Counted from the stretch's first letter, positions 31,999 through 45,300 are shown. The stretch: DNA of 64,000 nucleotides from Hygrophila difformis (GCA_030278955.1 JAOANR010000005.1:32913849-32977848), one strand, 5' to 3'. Made by a program: numbers and translations. The notes: generated by a model from the sequence alone, not told the origin.

Positions 31999-33214
31999 TC
32001 AGCTCCCATATTTGGCTAGTAGTATCCCAGCCGAATGATACTCCACTTCATCGATTCCAGCTCGATGCGCGCCACAAATTCCTTTGTGTACTTCGCCCAT
32101 CACTCTCTTATAATCTTCCTCTCCTGCACATCGGAGTAAAATTCCATCAACAACTCGCTTAAAAAGTAGTCCCCCTATTATTATATAATCCATCGCTTTC
32201 CGCTTTTCGGCAGGATCTTCTAAAATTCGCGCTATTTCTTTAATCCATTCTGCCTTTTCTGTTTCGGCCAAACATATCTCAATATTACCCGCTTTCAGCA
32301 TTATCCTATATCTTGCTGCATGTTGCGGTAACTCATTAGCCAATTCGTTCTCTCTTCTCGGGATATATTCAACGTACACTTCATTGAATTGTTCTAATAA
32401 ATTAGTTGCCTCTTCAAACAACCCGATTAACTGTGAGCTTTTAACAGAAAAATCCCCAAGTAATTGCTGAATAACTACCTGAGAATCACCTTTGATTACT
32501 ATGGCTCTGACCCCTTCCTCTATCAGCTGTCGTAATCCCGATATCAATGCTTTATACTCCGCCTGGTTGTTAGTGTAGGATATGGGCAATTGCACATTAT
32601 ATTTGTATACCTTGCCCTCCGTTGTATGTAGTGTGAACCCTGCTCCAACACTGAGGCTGCTTTAGACCCATCGAACATCATTGTCCACAGATGCAGGTAT
32701 ACTCTTCCTACTTCGTCCACTTCTTTCGGCCGAACTCCTGCGATATTTTCTGATATCGGAGACATTAGATGATCGGCCAGAAATTCTACTATGATTTGTC
32801 CTTTCATAGCCTTTAGTGGTTGGTACTTCAGATCATACGAATTCAGTTTCATGGCCCATTTAGCCATTCTTCGGCTGCTGATTGGATCATTCATCATGAT
32901 CTTCACTATATCAAGCAAAGCTACTATCATTACTTGGCTGAATATAATATTCCAGCTTTTGGCACGCATGATATAGACTTAAGCACAGCTTGTGAATCGG
33001 CGAGTACCTGAGCTCTGCATCTTTGAGAATTCTGCTCAGATAGTAGATCGCCCGATCCCTACTTTCTTCGTCTTCTTGGGCCAATAATGCCCCTATGGAC
33101 TCTTCGGCCGCCACTATATACAATTTGAGTGGTCAGCCGAGGACAGGTGGAACCAGCACAGGTGGTCAGATTAGAGCTTCCTTTAATTCCTCAAAGGCTC
33201 TCTGTTGGTCATCA
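31999..33214 (-). pseudogene. Dual RNase H region of B2
   Basis: The first RNase H (33123-32911) shows ALLAQEDEESRDRAIYYLSR and RYSPIHKLCLSLYHAC, the form attached to gypsy RT. A second, archaeal-type RNase H follows (32595 to about 32250) with YTNNQAEYKALISGLRQL, IKGDSQVVIQQLLGDF and YIPRRENELANELPQHA; this extra domain is typical of the Tat lineage. The frame continues into the linker and a worn integrase zinc finger (GEVHKGICGAHRAG). Frame changes near 32900 and 32570 break it. Confidence 0.8.
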
Positions 33215-36200
33215 CTTGAATTCCTCTTCCTTCTTTAATCTTAGCAGATCGGTTAATGGCTTCCCTTTTCCGGCTGCATTAGCCAAGAGTCTCCCCAAAA
33301 ACCTGATCTGGCCTAAGAACTTCTGCAGACTCTTCCTATCATGAGGTGGTCTGGCTTCCTGGATAGCCTTGGTTTTATTTGCATCAATTTCTATACCTTT
33401 GTTGTGCACCAAGAATCGCAGGAAATTCCCTGCTTGTACTCCAAAAGCACACTTGGATGGATTCATCTTGACCCCATGTAACGTTATCCTTGCAAACACT
33501 CTTCTTAAATCTGCCAAATGGCTCTCCACATCTTTAGATCGAACCATAACATCAGCAATGTAAACTTCCACGCAATCTCCTATTAAGTCATGAAAGACAC
33601 AATTCATGGCTCTTTGATATGTAGTCCCAACATTCTTTAAGCCAAATGATATTACTACCCATTCATAAATCCCAATAGCCGCAGGGCATCTGAATACAGT
33701 CTTGTGTAGATCTTCTTCGGCCATAAAGATTTGGTTATATCCAGAATACCCATCCATGAAAGATAAAATTCCTTGCTTAGTAGCCGAATCAATTAGTAAA
33801 TCAATAATGGGCATCATATATTCCTCTTTGGGAGTTGCTATATTAAGATTTCGGAAATCAATACAAACTCTCAACTTCCCATTCTTCTTTATTACAGGTA
33901 CAATATTTGACAACCATTCTGTAACACCCCGGATTTGATAACCCAGGCCGGGATGCCACCGCCACACCTCCCTAGCAAGACACGGATTCTCCGAGCTTGC
34001 TAAAGAGATGCAAGGCTATGGGTATTGAAAAGAGTTTTAAAACAAGTCCGGAATTTATTTAAAAAAAATGATGTAGTCTCATCCACACATAATAGTAATA
34101 ATAATATGTCGCAGCGGAAATAATAAAAATATGGCCGACATGGCCAAAACTCGGGTTATACAGGCCCGATATGCAAGTATCATAAAAAAGACAATTCAGT
34201 GTATAAAAAAGATGTCCCCCGAATGCACATGCTTATGCATTTTCTCCATACTCTGAAAAAAAGGAAAAACAACAATTTTATCAGTATTATAAAATACTGA
34301 GTAAGTCGATCCTAACATAGCAATAAATGGGTTTATTTAAATAATTAAATTTTACTCCTAATCATGCATACAACAATTCATTTACCAATTTAAAAAAAAT
34401 AAGAACTTAATTTGTATTCTTAAACATGCATTTAAATTTCATAAATAATAAAATAAGCATGGTATAAAATTTAAGACATAATTTAAATGCATAATTAAAG
34501 ACATAAACAAATAAATACATAAAAGAAAAGGATTAAGTCTTTTAATTTCTCCCGTTACGTTACCATCTCAACAATATTTAGTTTAGCCGGTAGTCCGGCG
34601 GCCGCAGCCGTTTCGTAAGTTTCTTGTGTAGCCGGTCGTCCGGCGGGCGCAGCCGTATCCGCCATATCCAGTAACACTCCGGAGCTCGAAAAACCCATAC
34701 GGATACTCTCGAGAGTGTAGGCCATATATCTCATGCCGTTTTGGCGTAGTTTTTCATTCAAGTAGCTTGCGTCCATTATAGGCACGCCGAAAAAGGCTAG
34801 AGGGGCACCCTGCAGAGCACTCACCCCTACCTAAGTATCCGATATCATTTCAACTTAGTGTAACGGGAGTTTTGAAAAATATAGTCTTATCGTATATCAA
34901 GGTTTCGATCGTTTGGTTCGAAATTTTAAAATCTCGTCAATTTAAAATCGTTTGACGTCACAGTTTGCGCCTTTTTAATTTAAAATTCATTTAAAGTCCG
35001 AAAAATTTGAAATTTTTACAGTATATCAAAAACATCCTAACGAACAACTTTCATGTTTTAACAATTTCAAAATAAGGTGAGGAAACATGTCAAAAATCGA
35101 GTTTACTACACAACCAACGCACTGTCAGGATTAAGTTTTGACATAGTTCAGAAATTTGACTTTTTAACATATCAAATGTACTCCAAAAATCCAAAACTTA
35201 CGTGGACATATACTAGACACGATTATCTACAACTTTTGTTTACATTGCAAAGATTAATTCAGACTAGAAATCATAGAAACATGATCATCAAGTTCGAACA
35301 CACATGCTGTCAGTTTTTCGAAAACATTTGAAAATACAATTTATGTTTGACGTGATTTGAGGTAGTAAACATTGATGAAAATCTCTGAAATTTTTACTCA
35401 ACATAGTTTAAGGTGTTAGGATCAAAATTTTAGTTTTGAGTTTTTCAGTTTGAACTCTCGAAATAGGGGTTTTAAACGGATTTCAGAAAACGCGCGAGTT
35501 GGGGTTTTAGGGTTCGAATTTTACGTTTCGTTACAAAGTCACTAATTCGGACGCCCCTAGACTACCCGTATTGATATGAAAGGAGTCAACTTACTGTAAT
35601 GGTGTTCTTGGTCGTCCTAGGGTCACTCGACTCGTCCAAAATTGCCACGAACGGATCTACGCACAAGTTCTCCTTCTCCTTCGGCCACGAACGTGTTTGA
35701 AAGTCAAAGATCCGAAAGTTAGATTGAGGACTGAGATTAAAAACGAGAAAGGGACCTAATATAATCCTTACCAATGATCCAAAGACTGTAATTCTTGATC
35801 TACACGCTTCCACGGTCAGTTTTGGTCGCCGAAAAGTCGCCGGAAGGTCGTCGGAAAGGTGTTTTGGCTTTGGGAGAGTTTGGGAGTGAAGAGGGGCTTG
35901 ATGACTGATGAAAGGGTGGGGGAGGCAGCCCTAATTCGTCCCTAAAAGCTTTCCCCATCCAAAATTTACTTACCATATTCGGGAGTCGAAATTTTGGCAA
36001 GAAATCGCCATGATCGCGCAAATTGCCGCATTCAGGGCGATGGCGGGGTGTCGGCGCGTTACCGTGCGGACAGCACGCGACACCGGTCTGAACTGCGGTC
36101 CGGACCGGTCCGTGCGATCCGTCATCCGTCGGGTCTTTTCCTCCTCTCTTTCAGACTTCTATCCTTCCACGTTTTCGGGCTCAATTTCCCGGGTCAATCT

Positions 36201-36852
36201 CGGATTACGATTCCCATCCTAAATTTATTCCGACTGAAATTGATTTCATGTTTGAAATCTTAAGTCCGTCGGTTTTGGATTCGTCAGCTTCTAAATCATC
36301 GTCTTGTGACTTCCGTGCGTTTCCGATTTTTTTACGGGTTCTCGGAAACAAAACCTCTTTTCTCATCGGATTAAATTCTATTTTATATCCTAAAAATTGC
36401 AGATATTACACATTCTACATATTTAGCTGGCCTAACAAATCCGACCACTAATAATTTCTCTATCTCTTCCTTAATCTTTGGGATAATTTCGGGCGCTGCC
36501 CTCCTGGCCGACTGTTTATGCAGCCTGAAACCTTCCTTAATAGGCAACCTGTGTTCTACAATTGATCTTTCTTAACCAGGCATTTTTGTATAATCCCAAG
36601 AAAAACAATCTTAGAACTCAACTAAGACCTCGTTGAATCGACTAATCTTATTTGGATCCAGATTCGCACTGATCGGAATCTCTCTTGGGTGCTCGTCTGT
36701 CCCAACATTGATCATTTTCAGAGGATCTTGCGCTTTGAAGTCCGGTGTCTACTTTGGTATGTCATCCTTGAGTTTGCTCCATTTTGCCTTCTCATCCTTA
36801 GGTTCGAGCTCGGCCGACTCGAACTCGGTTATCTCTTTGTTGCTTTCTTCCA
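33215..36852 (-). pseudogene. Reverse transcriptase of B2, split by solo LTR F
   Basis: The N-terminal part lies at 36416-36852 with stops; the rest at 33215-33914 after removal of F. Conserved strings are LSNIVPVIKKNGKLRVCIDF, FMDGYSGYNQIFMAEED and VISFGLKNVGTTYQRAMN. The catalytic motif, normally YxDD, reads YIADVMVRSK, so one of the two metal-binding Asp residues is gone. The insertion point of F is just before the LSNIVP motif. Non-functional by insertion, stops and active-site change. Confidence 0.85.
33920..36410 (-). repeat. Solo LTR F of the D family, 2491 bp
   Basis: The ends are TGTAACACCCCGG and ...GATATTACA on +, the complement of the D LTR. A perfect 5-bp duplication cattc flanks it (33915-33919 and 36411-36415) and no internal region is present, so it arose by LTR-LTR recombination. 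It contains two copies of a TAGCCGGT...GTCCGGCGG repeat (about 34584-34665), also seen in D. Its outer end is diverged from D (about 43 bp at 36368-36410 still align). Confidence 0.9.
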
Positions 36853-37890
36853 TCATTTATCTTCTCCTAAAATTGGCCGTAGATCGGCCTGGTATCTCAT
36901 TTCAAATCCCAAATCCATCCAGTCACACTCAACAATCTCTGGGTATCGATCTCCTACGACTGCCAAAAACGGTTGTATATGTTCCTCATATAATACCGCA
37001 TCAATTTGTCCGACTAAGCTGACTGGAAATGGAGGTTGATCTGCATCTATCTCTTCCACTGAGCCATCCTTCTTCCAGAACCATAACTTCTGGTGAAGGG
37101 TTGATGGCAAACACCTAGCTGTATGAATCCAGCATCGGCCTAATAGGGCCGCATACGAGACCTCAGCATCGACCACAAAGAACATAGTCGGAATCAAAAT
37201 CGTTCCGACTGTAACATCTACCAATATACATCCTTCTGCCGCCGTCTGGGCTCCCACAAAACTCAATACCTTCATCCTCGTGGGTAGCAAATCCTCTCTA
37301 GCCCGGCCGATTTTGGCCAAAGTTGACAACGACATGATATACACTGTTGCTCCACCATCAATAAACATTCTCCTCAATGGCCTCCCATTTACCCAACCCT
37401 TAACATACAAAGGCCTCACATGTGGAGAAATCTTTGTAGTGGGAGGTAAGATAGTACTCGACTGAGCATCTGGGAGAAAGGCCTTATATCCCTCTTCCAA
37501 AGTCTTCTCAACTTCGGCCTCAGGCCGAAGTGCTTTCAATTTGGCAAAACAGAAGTCCACAACAGGCTCTTCTTCACCAAAGTATTTGCCCTCTTTTTGA
37601 CAAAATACCACAGCTGGTTCTGTGTCGGACCAATACTCTTCATTGCTTGATGTGGTAACGCTTACCATGTTGGCACCAGATCCGAAATCGAACTTGAACT
37701 GCCCGATTGAAAAAGTCTTGCTATTCGGGATAATGGATGTTTTAGGTTTCCATTCGCTCGTTCGGACTGGTCTAGGCTTCCACTCTTCTTCTACCTCCCC
37801 TAGATCATTATCGGCTTGGAGCTCTTTCTGTTTCGACCGAAATTCTCTTTTATGTTTTAGCCGATCTTCATTGTTTTTCGGCTCATACAT
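36853..37890 (-). CDS. Aspartic protease region of B2, 345 aa
   Basis: The longest open piece of B2. After a basic linker (residues about 1-60) and a segment with FCQKEGKYFGEEEPVVDFCF, the protease starts near residue 155 at RPLYVKGWVNGRPLRRMFID. The active site is FIDGGATVYIMS: the Asp-Gly-Gly-Ala form replaces the usual Asp-Ser/Thr-Gly-Ala, with an extra Gly. LLPTRMKVLSFVGAQT and ALLGRCWIH mark the following strands. The end (DWMDLGFEMRYQADLRPI) leads toward RT. It matures the polyprotein in the particle. The frame is open but detached from gag by D and from RT by stops. Confidence 0.8.
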   Translation of the reverse strand: MYEPKNNEDRLKHKREFRSKQKELQADNDLGEVEEEWKPRPVRTSEWKPKTSIIPNSKTFSIGQFKFDFGSGANMVSVTTSSNEEYWSDTEPAVVFCQKEGKYFGEEEPVVDFCFAKLKALRPEAEVEKTLEEGYKAFLPDAQSSTILPPTTKISPHVRPLYVKGWVNGRPLRRMFIDGGATVYIMSLSTLAKIGRAREDLLPTRMKVLSFVGAQTAAEGCILVDVTVGTILIPTMFFVVDAEVSYAALLGRCWIHTARCLPSTLHQKLWFWKKDGSVEEIDADQPPFPVSLVGQIDAVLYEEHIQPFLAVVGDRYPEIVECDWMDLGFEMRYQADLRPILGEDK

Positions 37891-38473
37891 TTTCTGCTTT
37901 ATGCTTTCGGCTGATGAGACGAGCCGAAAACATCTTGTTTAATATTCTTCCCGCAGACGAAGAACCATCATTCGGGAAATCTTCTTCTATGTGCATCATT
38001 TGTATTCTTCTTCTTGTGCCACGACTGCTTTTAACCGTTGCATTCTTCTTTTGAAAGTACGAGACGATCCCTTTCCTTTTGGGGTCATTGTATCATTTCC
38101 TCTCCAAGTCAAAGCTTCAAATCAGCCATGGCCGAACTGCCTCTGCTTTGGAGAGTTCTGTACCCACTGACCTACCTGCGTATTTGCAGGTGGTCTCCTG
38201 AACCTCTTCATTGCTGGGGATACAGCTTTCTTAGGGACTGTAATCTGTATTACAGTCTTCCCATTCTTTTTGTCAGCTGTTAGCTTCATCTCTGAATCCC
38301 AACCTTTTGTGATTATTTCGGTTTCTCCCTACCTTCTTTAAATTCCGACTTCTTTTCTCCTTCCGACTGTTTAATCCGCTCCTTGACCTCATAATCACCT
38401 AGTCGGCTGAAAACACCAGAAACCTTCTCTTTCCCCTTCTGTGGTGAACCCAATCGTCTCCACACTCATGTGT
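37891..38473 (-). pseudogene. Gag/protease linker of B2, broken
   Basis: It corresponds to 7180-7740 of B1 with several frame changes. The right end at 38473 is the point where D inserted; the sequence continues at 54737. Confidence 0.65.
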
Positions 38474-38478
38474 TCTTT

Positions 38479-40987
38479 GGTAATACCCGTAAATTTTGTG
38501 ATATAAAATAAGAATTTAATCCGAAGAGCGAAGGAATTTATTCCGAGAAACCCTAAAGTCGGAAATGCATGGAGTCAAAAGACGACGAATTAGAAGCCGA
38601 CAAATCCAAAACTGACAGACTTAAGATTTTGAACATGAAATCAATCTAAGTCGGAATAAATTTAGGATAGGAATCGTAATCCGAGAATGACCCAGAAAAT
38701 CGAGCCCGAAAACGTGGAAGGATAGAAGTCCGAAAGAGAGGAGGAAAAGACCCGACGGATCGCACGAACCAGTCCGGACCGCAGCCCGGACCGGTGCTGC
38801 GCGCTGCCCGCGCGGTAACGCGCCAACCCCGCGCCGCAGCACAGACTGCGGCAGATCACGCGATCTCAGCGATTTCTTGCCAAAATTTCGATCCCCGATT
38901 AAGGTAAGTCAATCTTGGCAGGGGGAAAGCTTTTAGGACGACCTAGGGCTGCCTCCCCACTCATTCATCAGTCTTACAACCCTCCCTCATCCAAAAGCTC
39001 TCCCAAAATCAAAAATACATAGTTCATGCCTCCCGACGACTTTCCGGCGAGTTTCCGGCAACCAAATTCGACCGTGGAGGCGTGTAGATCAAGAGACACT
39101 GATCTTGAATCGTCGGTAAGGGTTAGATTAGGATTCTCTGTCATTTTCAATCACAAATCACCATTCTAACTTACGGATTTTTACTTATAAACGCGTTCGT
39201 GGCCAAAAGAGAAGGAGAACGTGTGCGTAGATCCGTTCGTGGTGATTTTGGACGACACGATCGACCCTAGAATGATCAAGAACTCACTTACAGTAAGTCA
39301 ATCCCTTTCATGTCAATACGGGTGGTCTAGGGACGTCCGAAACATTAAACGAGAAACGAACCGTTAAAATCGAACCTAAAGAAAACCCTACGGCGCAGCA
39401 GTCTTGTGCGAATTTTTGAACCTTTAAAACTGTTCAAACGGAAAAACTCAAAACACAAAAAACATTCTTAAGACATTGATCTAGTTTGTGTAAAAGTTTC
39501 ATAATTTTTCATCATGTTTTGATATTCAAAAACGGTCCCAAACTAACCTGCCTTATGATTCGATTTTGAAACTGTGACAGATTTTTAGTCCGATTTTGTG
39601 GTGGAATTTGACATTTGATCTAGGCCAAATTAGGACTTAAGTTGAACACGAAACTTGTAGAACTATGTCTTATGTATCTTCCTGTAAAATTTCTTTGAAA
39701 TTGGAGTTCGTTTGCTATGGTAGAAATTAAAATTTTGAAACTGATGCTGTGAAACTCGGACATAATATTACTCTGTTAGACAATCATGTTTTTGACTTAT
39801 TTCCTTAACTCGGATCGAAAAACTTAAAACAGGAAACTTGTCTGTCTCTGTGTTTTCGAGCTACTGGTAAAATTTCAGAATTTTAGGACTTAAGACAAAT
39901 TTTTAATTAATTTTGGAGTAAACAGCATTTTGGAAAATCATATTTTGAGAAACTTGTTGAAATTGTGAGATTGGCCTTCATGGTTTAAACGTGTGGAAAT
40001 TCATTTGAAACTAAAATACGCGAAACAAGAGTTTTTGAAAAATCCCCTTTCATCTTGATTAAATAAAATTAGGGGATGAGTGCTCTGCAGGGTGCCCTCC
40101 TAACTATTTACTTCGTACCTTTATGAACGATGGTGACCCCGCGCGAAAAATGAGAACTATTGCCATAACGGCAATGTAATTTGGGCCTACACTCTCGAGA
40201 ATACTGTATGGGTTCCCGAGGCTCCGGAGTGGTACTGGGTATGGCGGATAGGCTGCGGCCGCCGGGCTACCGGCTAAACAAAAACTTACGAGATTGGCTG
40301 CGGCCGCCGGATTGCCGGCTAAACAAAATAATGATGAGATGGTGGATTTAATGGGGAGATTTAAAAGCTTAAATATTTATTTATTTATTTATATCATTAT
40401 TTATGCTTTTAAATTATATCTTAGAATTCATGCCTATGCTTAAATTATTACTTTTGAATTCATATGTCTTTATAGCATGCAGATAAAATCGTTGTTTTTA
40501 AATTGGTAAATAAAGTGTTCTACATGCATGAACCGAAGTATAATTTTTGTTAACAAAATGAACCCCTTTATTGCTATGTTAGGATTGATTTACTCATTAT
40601 TTTATAATACTGATAAAATTGTTGTTTTCCATTTTTTCTTTTCAGAGTATGGCGAAAATGCATGAACATGTGCATTTGGGGGGAACATCTTTTAAACATT
40701 TATTACTGTTTTATTTAAACATGCATATCGGGCCTGTCTAACTCGAGTTTTGGCCATGTCGGCCCTATATTTAAATTCCGCTGCATATACTTTAATTCCG
40801 CTGCAACTTTATTACTGTCATGTATGGATGCTACATTATTATTTTTAAATAATTCCTGACTTGTTTTTAAAAATTTTTCCAATACCCATAGCCTTGCATC
40901 TCTTTAGCAAGCTCGGAGAAACCGTGTCTTGCTAGGGAGGTGTGGCGGTGGCATCCCGGCCTGGGTTATCAAAACCGGGGTGTTACA
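38479..40987 (+). repeat. 5' LTR of D, 2509 bp
   Basis: Start (G)GTAATACCCGTAAATTTTG, end GGTTATCAAAACCGGGGTG then TTACA. It contains a GC-rich block (38740-38850), two copies of a GGCTGCGGCCGCCGG repeat at about 40250-40324, and a short hairpin ATTGCCATAACGGCAAT at 40158-40174. The same family supplies F and F2. Confidence 0.9.
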
Positions 40988-40990
40988 AGT

Positions 40991-41002
40991 TGGTATCAGA
41001 GC
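40991..41002 (+). other. Primer-binding site of D, tRNA-iMet
   Basis: TGGTATCAGAGC, three bases after the LTR end, identical in spacing to element C. Confidence 0.95.
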
Positions 41003-41407
41003 CCGGAATATTTTTAAAGCTATTAATAATATTATTTTTAAACCATTATTTTAAAACTAGTATTATTTTTAAACTTATTATTAAAACCACTAGTATTATT
41101 TGGCCCAATCACTGTACTTATTATTTTATAAAAGTCCAAATTTTTGAGCCAAAAAATGTTTAGCCCAAATTTTTTACTTTGCCCAATTTTTTTAGACCAA
41201 AGAATTATTAAATTTTGGCCCAATATAGAGGCCCAACATTTTTATTACTATTATGCATTGGTATGAATTTAATTTTTAAAACACATGGATAAAATTTAAT
41301 TTTTATTGGGGGGATTGCATGTGCATATTACATGTAGATTTAAATTCTTGCATATCTTGATCTTGCTTGAAATACGTTCTAACTCTAACCTCCCTTGTTG
41401 ACATTAG

Positions 41408-41811
41408 ATGGCCGAGGCAAACAGAAACATGATCAATCTGATGATGAAACTAATGAATGCCTACCTCGAATCACAACAACATATCAATCATTTCAAGGCT
41501 CGAGTAGGACAGTTAGAGGGTAACCTGGCCCATCTGGGACATTTTAGGGAAGCTGACCATCATGATATAACTCAACTCAAGGCCCAAGTCGCCGAACTTC
41601 AAACCCAAGTGTTGCACTTCAAAAAAAGGATAACGAACTGATGATGCAAGTAGGGCACTTGGGAATGGAACTGATGAGCCTAGCTGATGACGTATTTCCT
41701 CAGAGCCCCGAGCCCGTTGGAACACCCACCCTGATCGACGTATCCAGCGACGAGGACGATCCCATTGAGGATGAACCACCTATTCCCTCTAGACTCAGGG
41801 ATATATATTGA
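41408..41811 (+). pseudogene. Coiled-coil leader ORF of D, frameshifted
   Basis: It starts with ATG 41408 (MAEANRNMINLMMKLMNAYL), 405 bp after the primer site and about 550 bp before gag. Heptad-like leucines and hydrophobics run through HFKARVGQLEGNLAHLGHF and ITQLKAQVAELQTQVLHF. The frame stops at 41641, but a change at the run of seven A (41621-41627) continues the protein: NELMMQVGHLGMELMSLADD, then a linker with EPVGTPTLIDVSSDEDD and an acidic end at 41811. The layout, the GTP-I-V phrase and the acidic tail match the 104-aa ORF of C. Length is about 134 codons. Function unknown; it may be a slippage-controlled frame or simply a mutated copy. Confidence 0.7.
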
Positions 41812-42063
41812 TGCACTATTATTTATATTTCCTTTTTTTCTTAAACTATTGTCAGCACTACCATTCCCGTTGCTTGTAACCCAATAAAGTATTCTATTGA
41901 TCAATAAAATTTCAAGCATTTATTTTATAAATATATTTAAATTATCCTTTACACTTTATTATATTATTTTTCTCAAATACCTTGATGAGACTCAACCAAA
42001 CAAAGGTACTAGTATTAATAAATGAGCAATGTATATATATATATAATAAAGAGATGACAAAGA

Positions 42064-42105
42064 AACCCTAAAACCCTGAAAACCCTAAACCCTAGACCCT
42101 AGATT
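42064..42105 (+). repeat. Telomere-like repeat cluster
   Basis: Degenerate AAACCCTA units (for example aaaccctaaaaccctg and aaaccctagaccctag), about five to six, lie in the leader of D before gag. Such telo-boxes also occur in promoters and 5' UTRs of plant genes. Confidence 0.75.
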
Positions 42106-42362
42106 CTCAGAAAAATAAAAAAACTGAACAGGTTACTGTTCACGAAAAACAAAAACCGAACACGAACGAAAACGAAAACGAAACAACAAGTATTAAACAA
42201 CTTCCAACAATAACAAATAGTACACTAAAACTCCAAACAACCTTTACTAACAGGATCTAGTGGAATGATATTTGTTAATACCATCCATTATTTAGTAAAT
42301 CACTTTACAAGCATTACCTAATACTTCTACAAGGAAATCTAACCTCTTGTGCTTGTAACAGA

Positions 42363-45300
42363 ATGGCACCAAGAGGCAGACCCCGTAACAAGCCCGTGAC
42401 ACCCAACACCGATGAGGCCCTGAGACAACCTGACTTGCCAAATCCAAATGAGGGTGTTCACGCTCAAGAGGAGCCGGCAGCTCCTGAACCAAATAACATA
42501 GGCGACCGCCTACGCACCCTAGAAGAGGTTCTCATTGCGCTAGGGAACGCGCAGGTGAACCAAGGTCAAGCGGCTGCTGTGCCTCCACAACAAGCCCGCA
42601 TCAATTACCTGGCCATGGTAAACCAATATCACTCGCCACACTATGCCGTGAAGAGGACCCTGCAAAGTTAGAAGAGTGGGTGAGAACGTTCGACAAGTTG
42701 TTGAATGCAGTTAAGTGCTCGGAAGGGGAAAAGGTACATGTCGCCTCGTACTACTTGGGAGGTGAAGCGGACGACTGGTGGCGTGCCACCCAAGAGCGGT
42801 TAACTGAAGACGAAGAACCCTTCTCATGGGAGGAGTTCATGGAGATGCTCAGGGATCGATTTTATCCCATGAGCACAAAGGCGGCAATGTACGAGGAGTT
42901 TTTGTCATTAAAACAAGGTGGACAGACTGTACAGGAGTATTACACTCGATTCAAGGAGTTGGTGCGATTCGCGCCAAGGTTGGTACCCACGGACGTAGAA
43001 AAAGCCCAGAAGTTCGAGATGAGTTTGAATTTAGTAATCAGAGAGGTGATCACAGGGGTACACTACCCCGACTTGCAGGCAATGCACGATCGCGCGGTAG
43101 CCGTCGCAAGAGTGGAACAACTAAAAAAGAGGATGAGTGGGGAGTCCAGCCAGGGTCCCCAAGACAAGAGGAACAAGGACGCGAGAAGTGAAAACAATGC
43201 GGGAGGGAATGAGCATCGGGGAGGGCCGAATAGGCCACAACAAACAAACAATGGAGGAGGTTTAATCCGGGAGGTCCGGTGTCACCCTGCCCAAGATGTG
43301 GAAGACCGCATCTGGCGAGGGGATGCCCCCAACAGGGCGCGTGTTTCCGATGTGGTCGGATGGGCCACTTGATTCGGGAATGCAGGATAAGGATCGAAAA
43401 CATAACAAAGAGAGAGGACTTGGTGACGGGGCCGGAGCAGCCTCAAAACTATAACGGAACGGAAACAACCAGGGGTATGGACCCCTTCGAAATCAGTACA
43501 GGCATCCGCAGAACCATCCTAACCAAAACCAGCATCCTCCACCACCTCAGAATCGGAACCAACAGCAGAACCCAAATCAGCAGGGCAACCCAGGACGCCA
43601 TGTGGGGAGGCTCAACGTATTAAACCAAGCGGACGTGCCTGCACAGGGGGAAGTGATGGCAGGTACATTTCACGTTTTAAGTACACCCCTTAAAGTTCTG
43701 TTTGACTCAGGAGCCAGTTGTTCGATTATATTATCTAGAGTCTTACCTGAACTAGATCTACCTAAGTGCGAACTGATTAACTTAGGAATTCAACTACCTT
43801 CAGGAGAAGTAGTATCATGCTCTAAACGTTATAACGGAATTCCGATAGTTATCAAGAACGTAGAATTCTTCGCGAACTTAGTAGAATTTAACTTAAGGGA
43901 CTTCGACGTTATACTGGGATTGGATTGGTTGACCCAGTATAAAGCGGTGATCGAATGTCAGAAGCAGAAGATCACCCTGTCGAAAACTAGGGGAAAGAGA
44001 GTCATCTTTTACTCTCAACCTCCTAAGAGGAGCAACAAGGTTGTTAACGCTCTCAAGCTTTGTAGCTTAATGCGTAAGGGATACGCATTGTATGCATGTT
44101 ACGTGCCCGACCTTGAGGCGGAGGAGAACAAGTTGACAACATCCCAGTGATAAGAGAATACCCGGACGTTTTTCTTGAAGACATCCCTGGGATGCCACCT
44201 GAGAGAGATCTTGAATTTACCATAGATCTCATTCCGGGAACGGAACCTGTGTCAAAGGCTCCTTACCGCATGGCACCACTGGAAATGAAAGAGTTGAAGT
44301 AGCAACTTGAAGAGTTGTTGGAGAAAGGATACATAAGACCGAGCACGTCCCCGTGGGAAGCACCGGTCTTATTTGTTAAAAAGAAGGACGGAGGACTACG
44401 CCTTTGCATCGACTATAGAGGACTCAATCAAGTGACCATCAAGAACAAGTATCCATTAACAAGGATTGAGGACCTATTTGATCAATTGAAGGGAGCTACA
44501 GTTTTCTCAAAGATCGACTTGCGATCCGTTTATCACCAACTGAGGATTGCCGAGAAGGATATCCCGAAGACGGCGTTCCAAACTCGTTATGGACACTACG
44601 AGTTCACAGTGTTATCCTTTGGGTTAACAAATGCACCTGCAATGTTCATGAACCTCATGAACAATGTATTTAGAGAGTTGTAGATCAATGCATCGTGGTG
44701 TTCATCGACGACATCCTGATCTACTCGAAAAGCGAGGAGGAGCATTCCCAACACTTACACCAAGTGTTAGGGACTTTGCGCAAGAACCAACTCTATGGAA
44801 AACTGTCCAAATGCGACTTTAGTTGAAGGAAGTAGCATTCCTTGGGCACATAGTATCCGCCACTGGAGTTTCAGTGGATCCGGCGAAAGTTCCGGCGGTG
44901 ACGGAGTGGGCATCGCCAACAAGTCCAACTGAAATACGGAGTTTCCTTGGACTACCCGGGTACTATAGGCAATTTGTGGACTTATCGAAAATCGCACGCC
45001 CGTTGACCCAGCTGTTGAAGAAAGGAGTGAAATACGACTGGACTAGTGAGTGTGAGTCCGCGTTTCAGGAACTGAAGAAGCGACTCACCACTACACCCGT
45101 ATTACATTACCATCATAGAATGGTGAGTTCGAGGTCTACGGTGACGCCTCGAAGGAAGGTCTAGGATGCGTTTTGATGCAGGACTCAAGAGTCATTTCAT
45201 ATGCATTGCGTCAATTAAAACCTCACGAAGCGAACTATCCGACACACGACTTGGAATTGGCGGCAGTCGTGTTCGCTCTGAAGATATGGAGACATTACCT

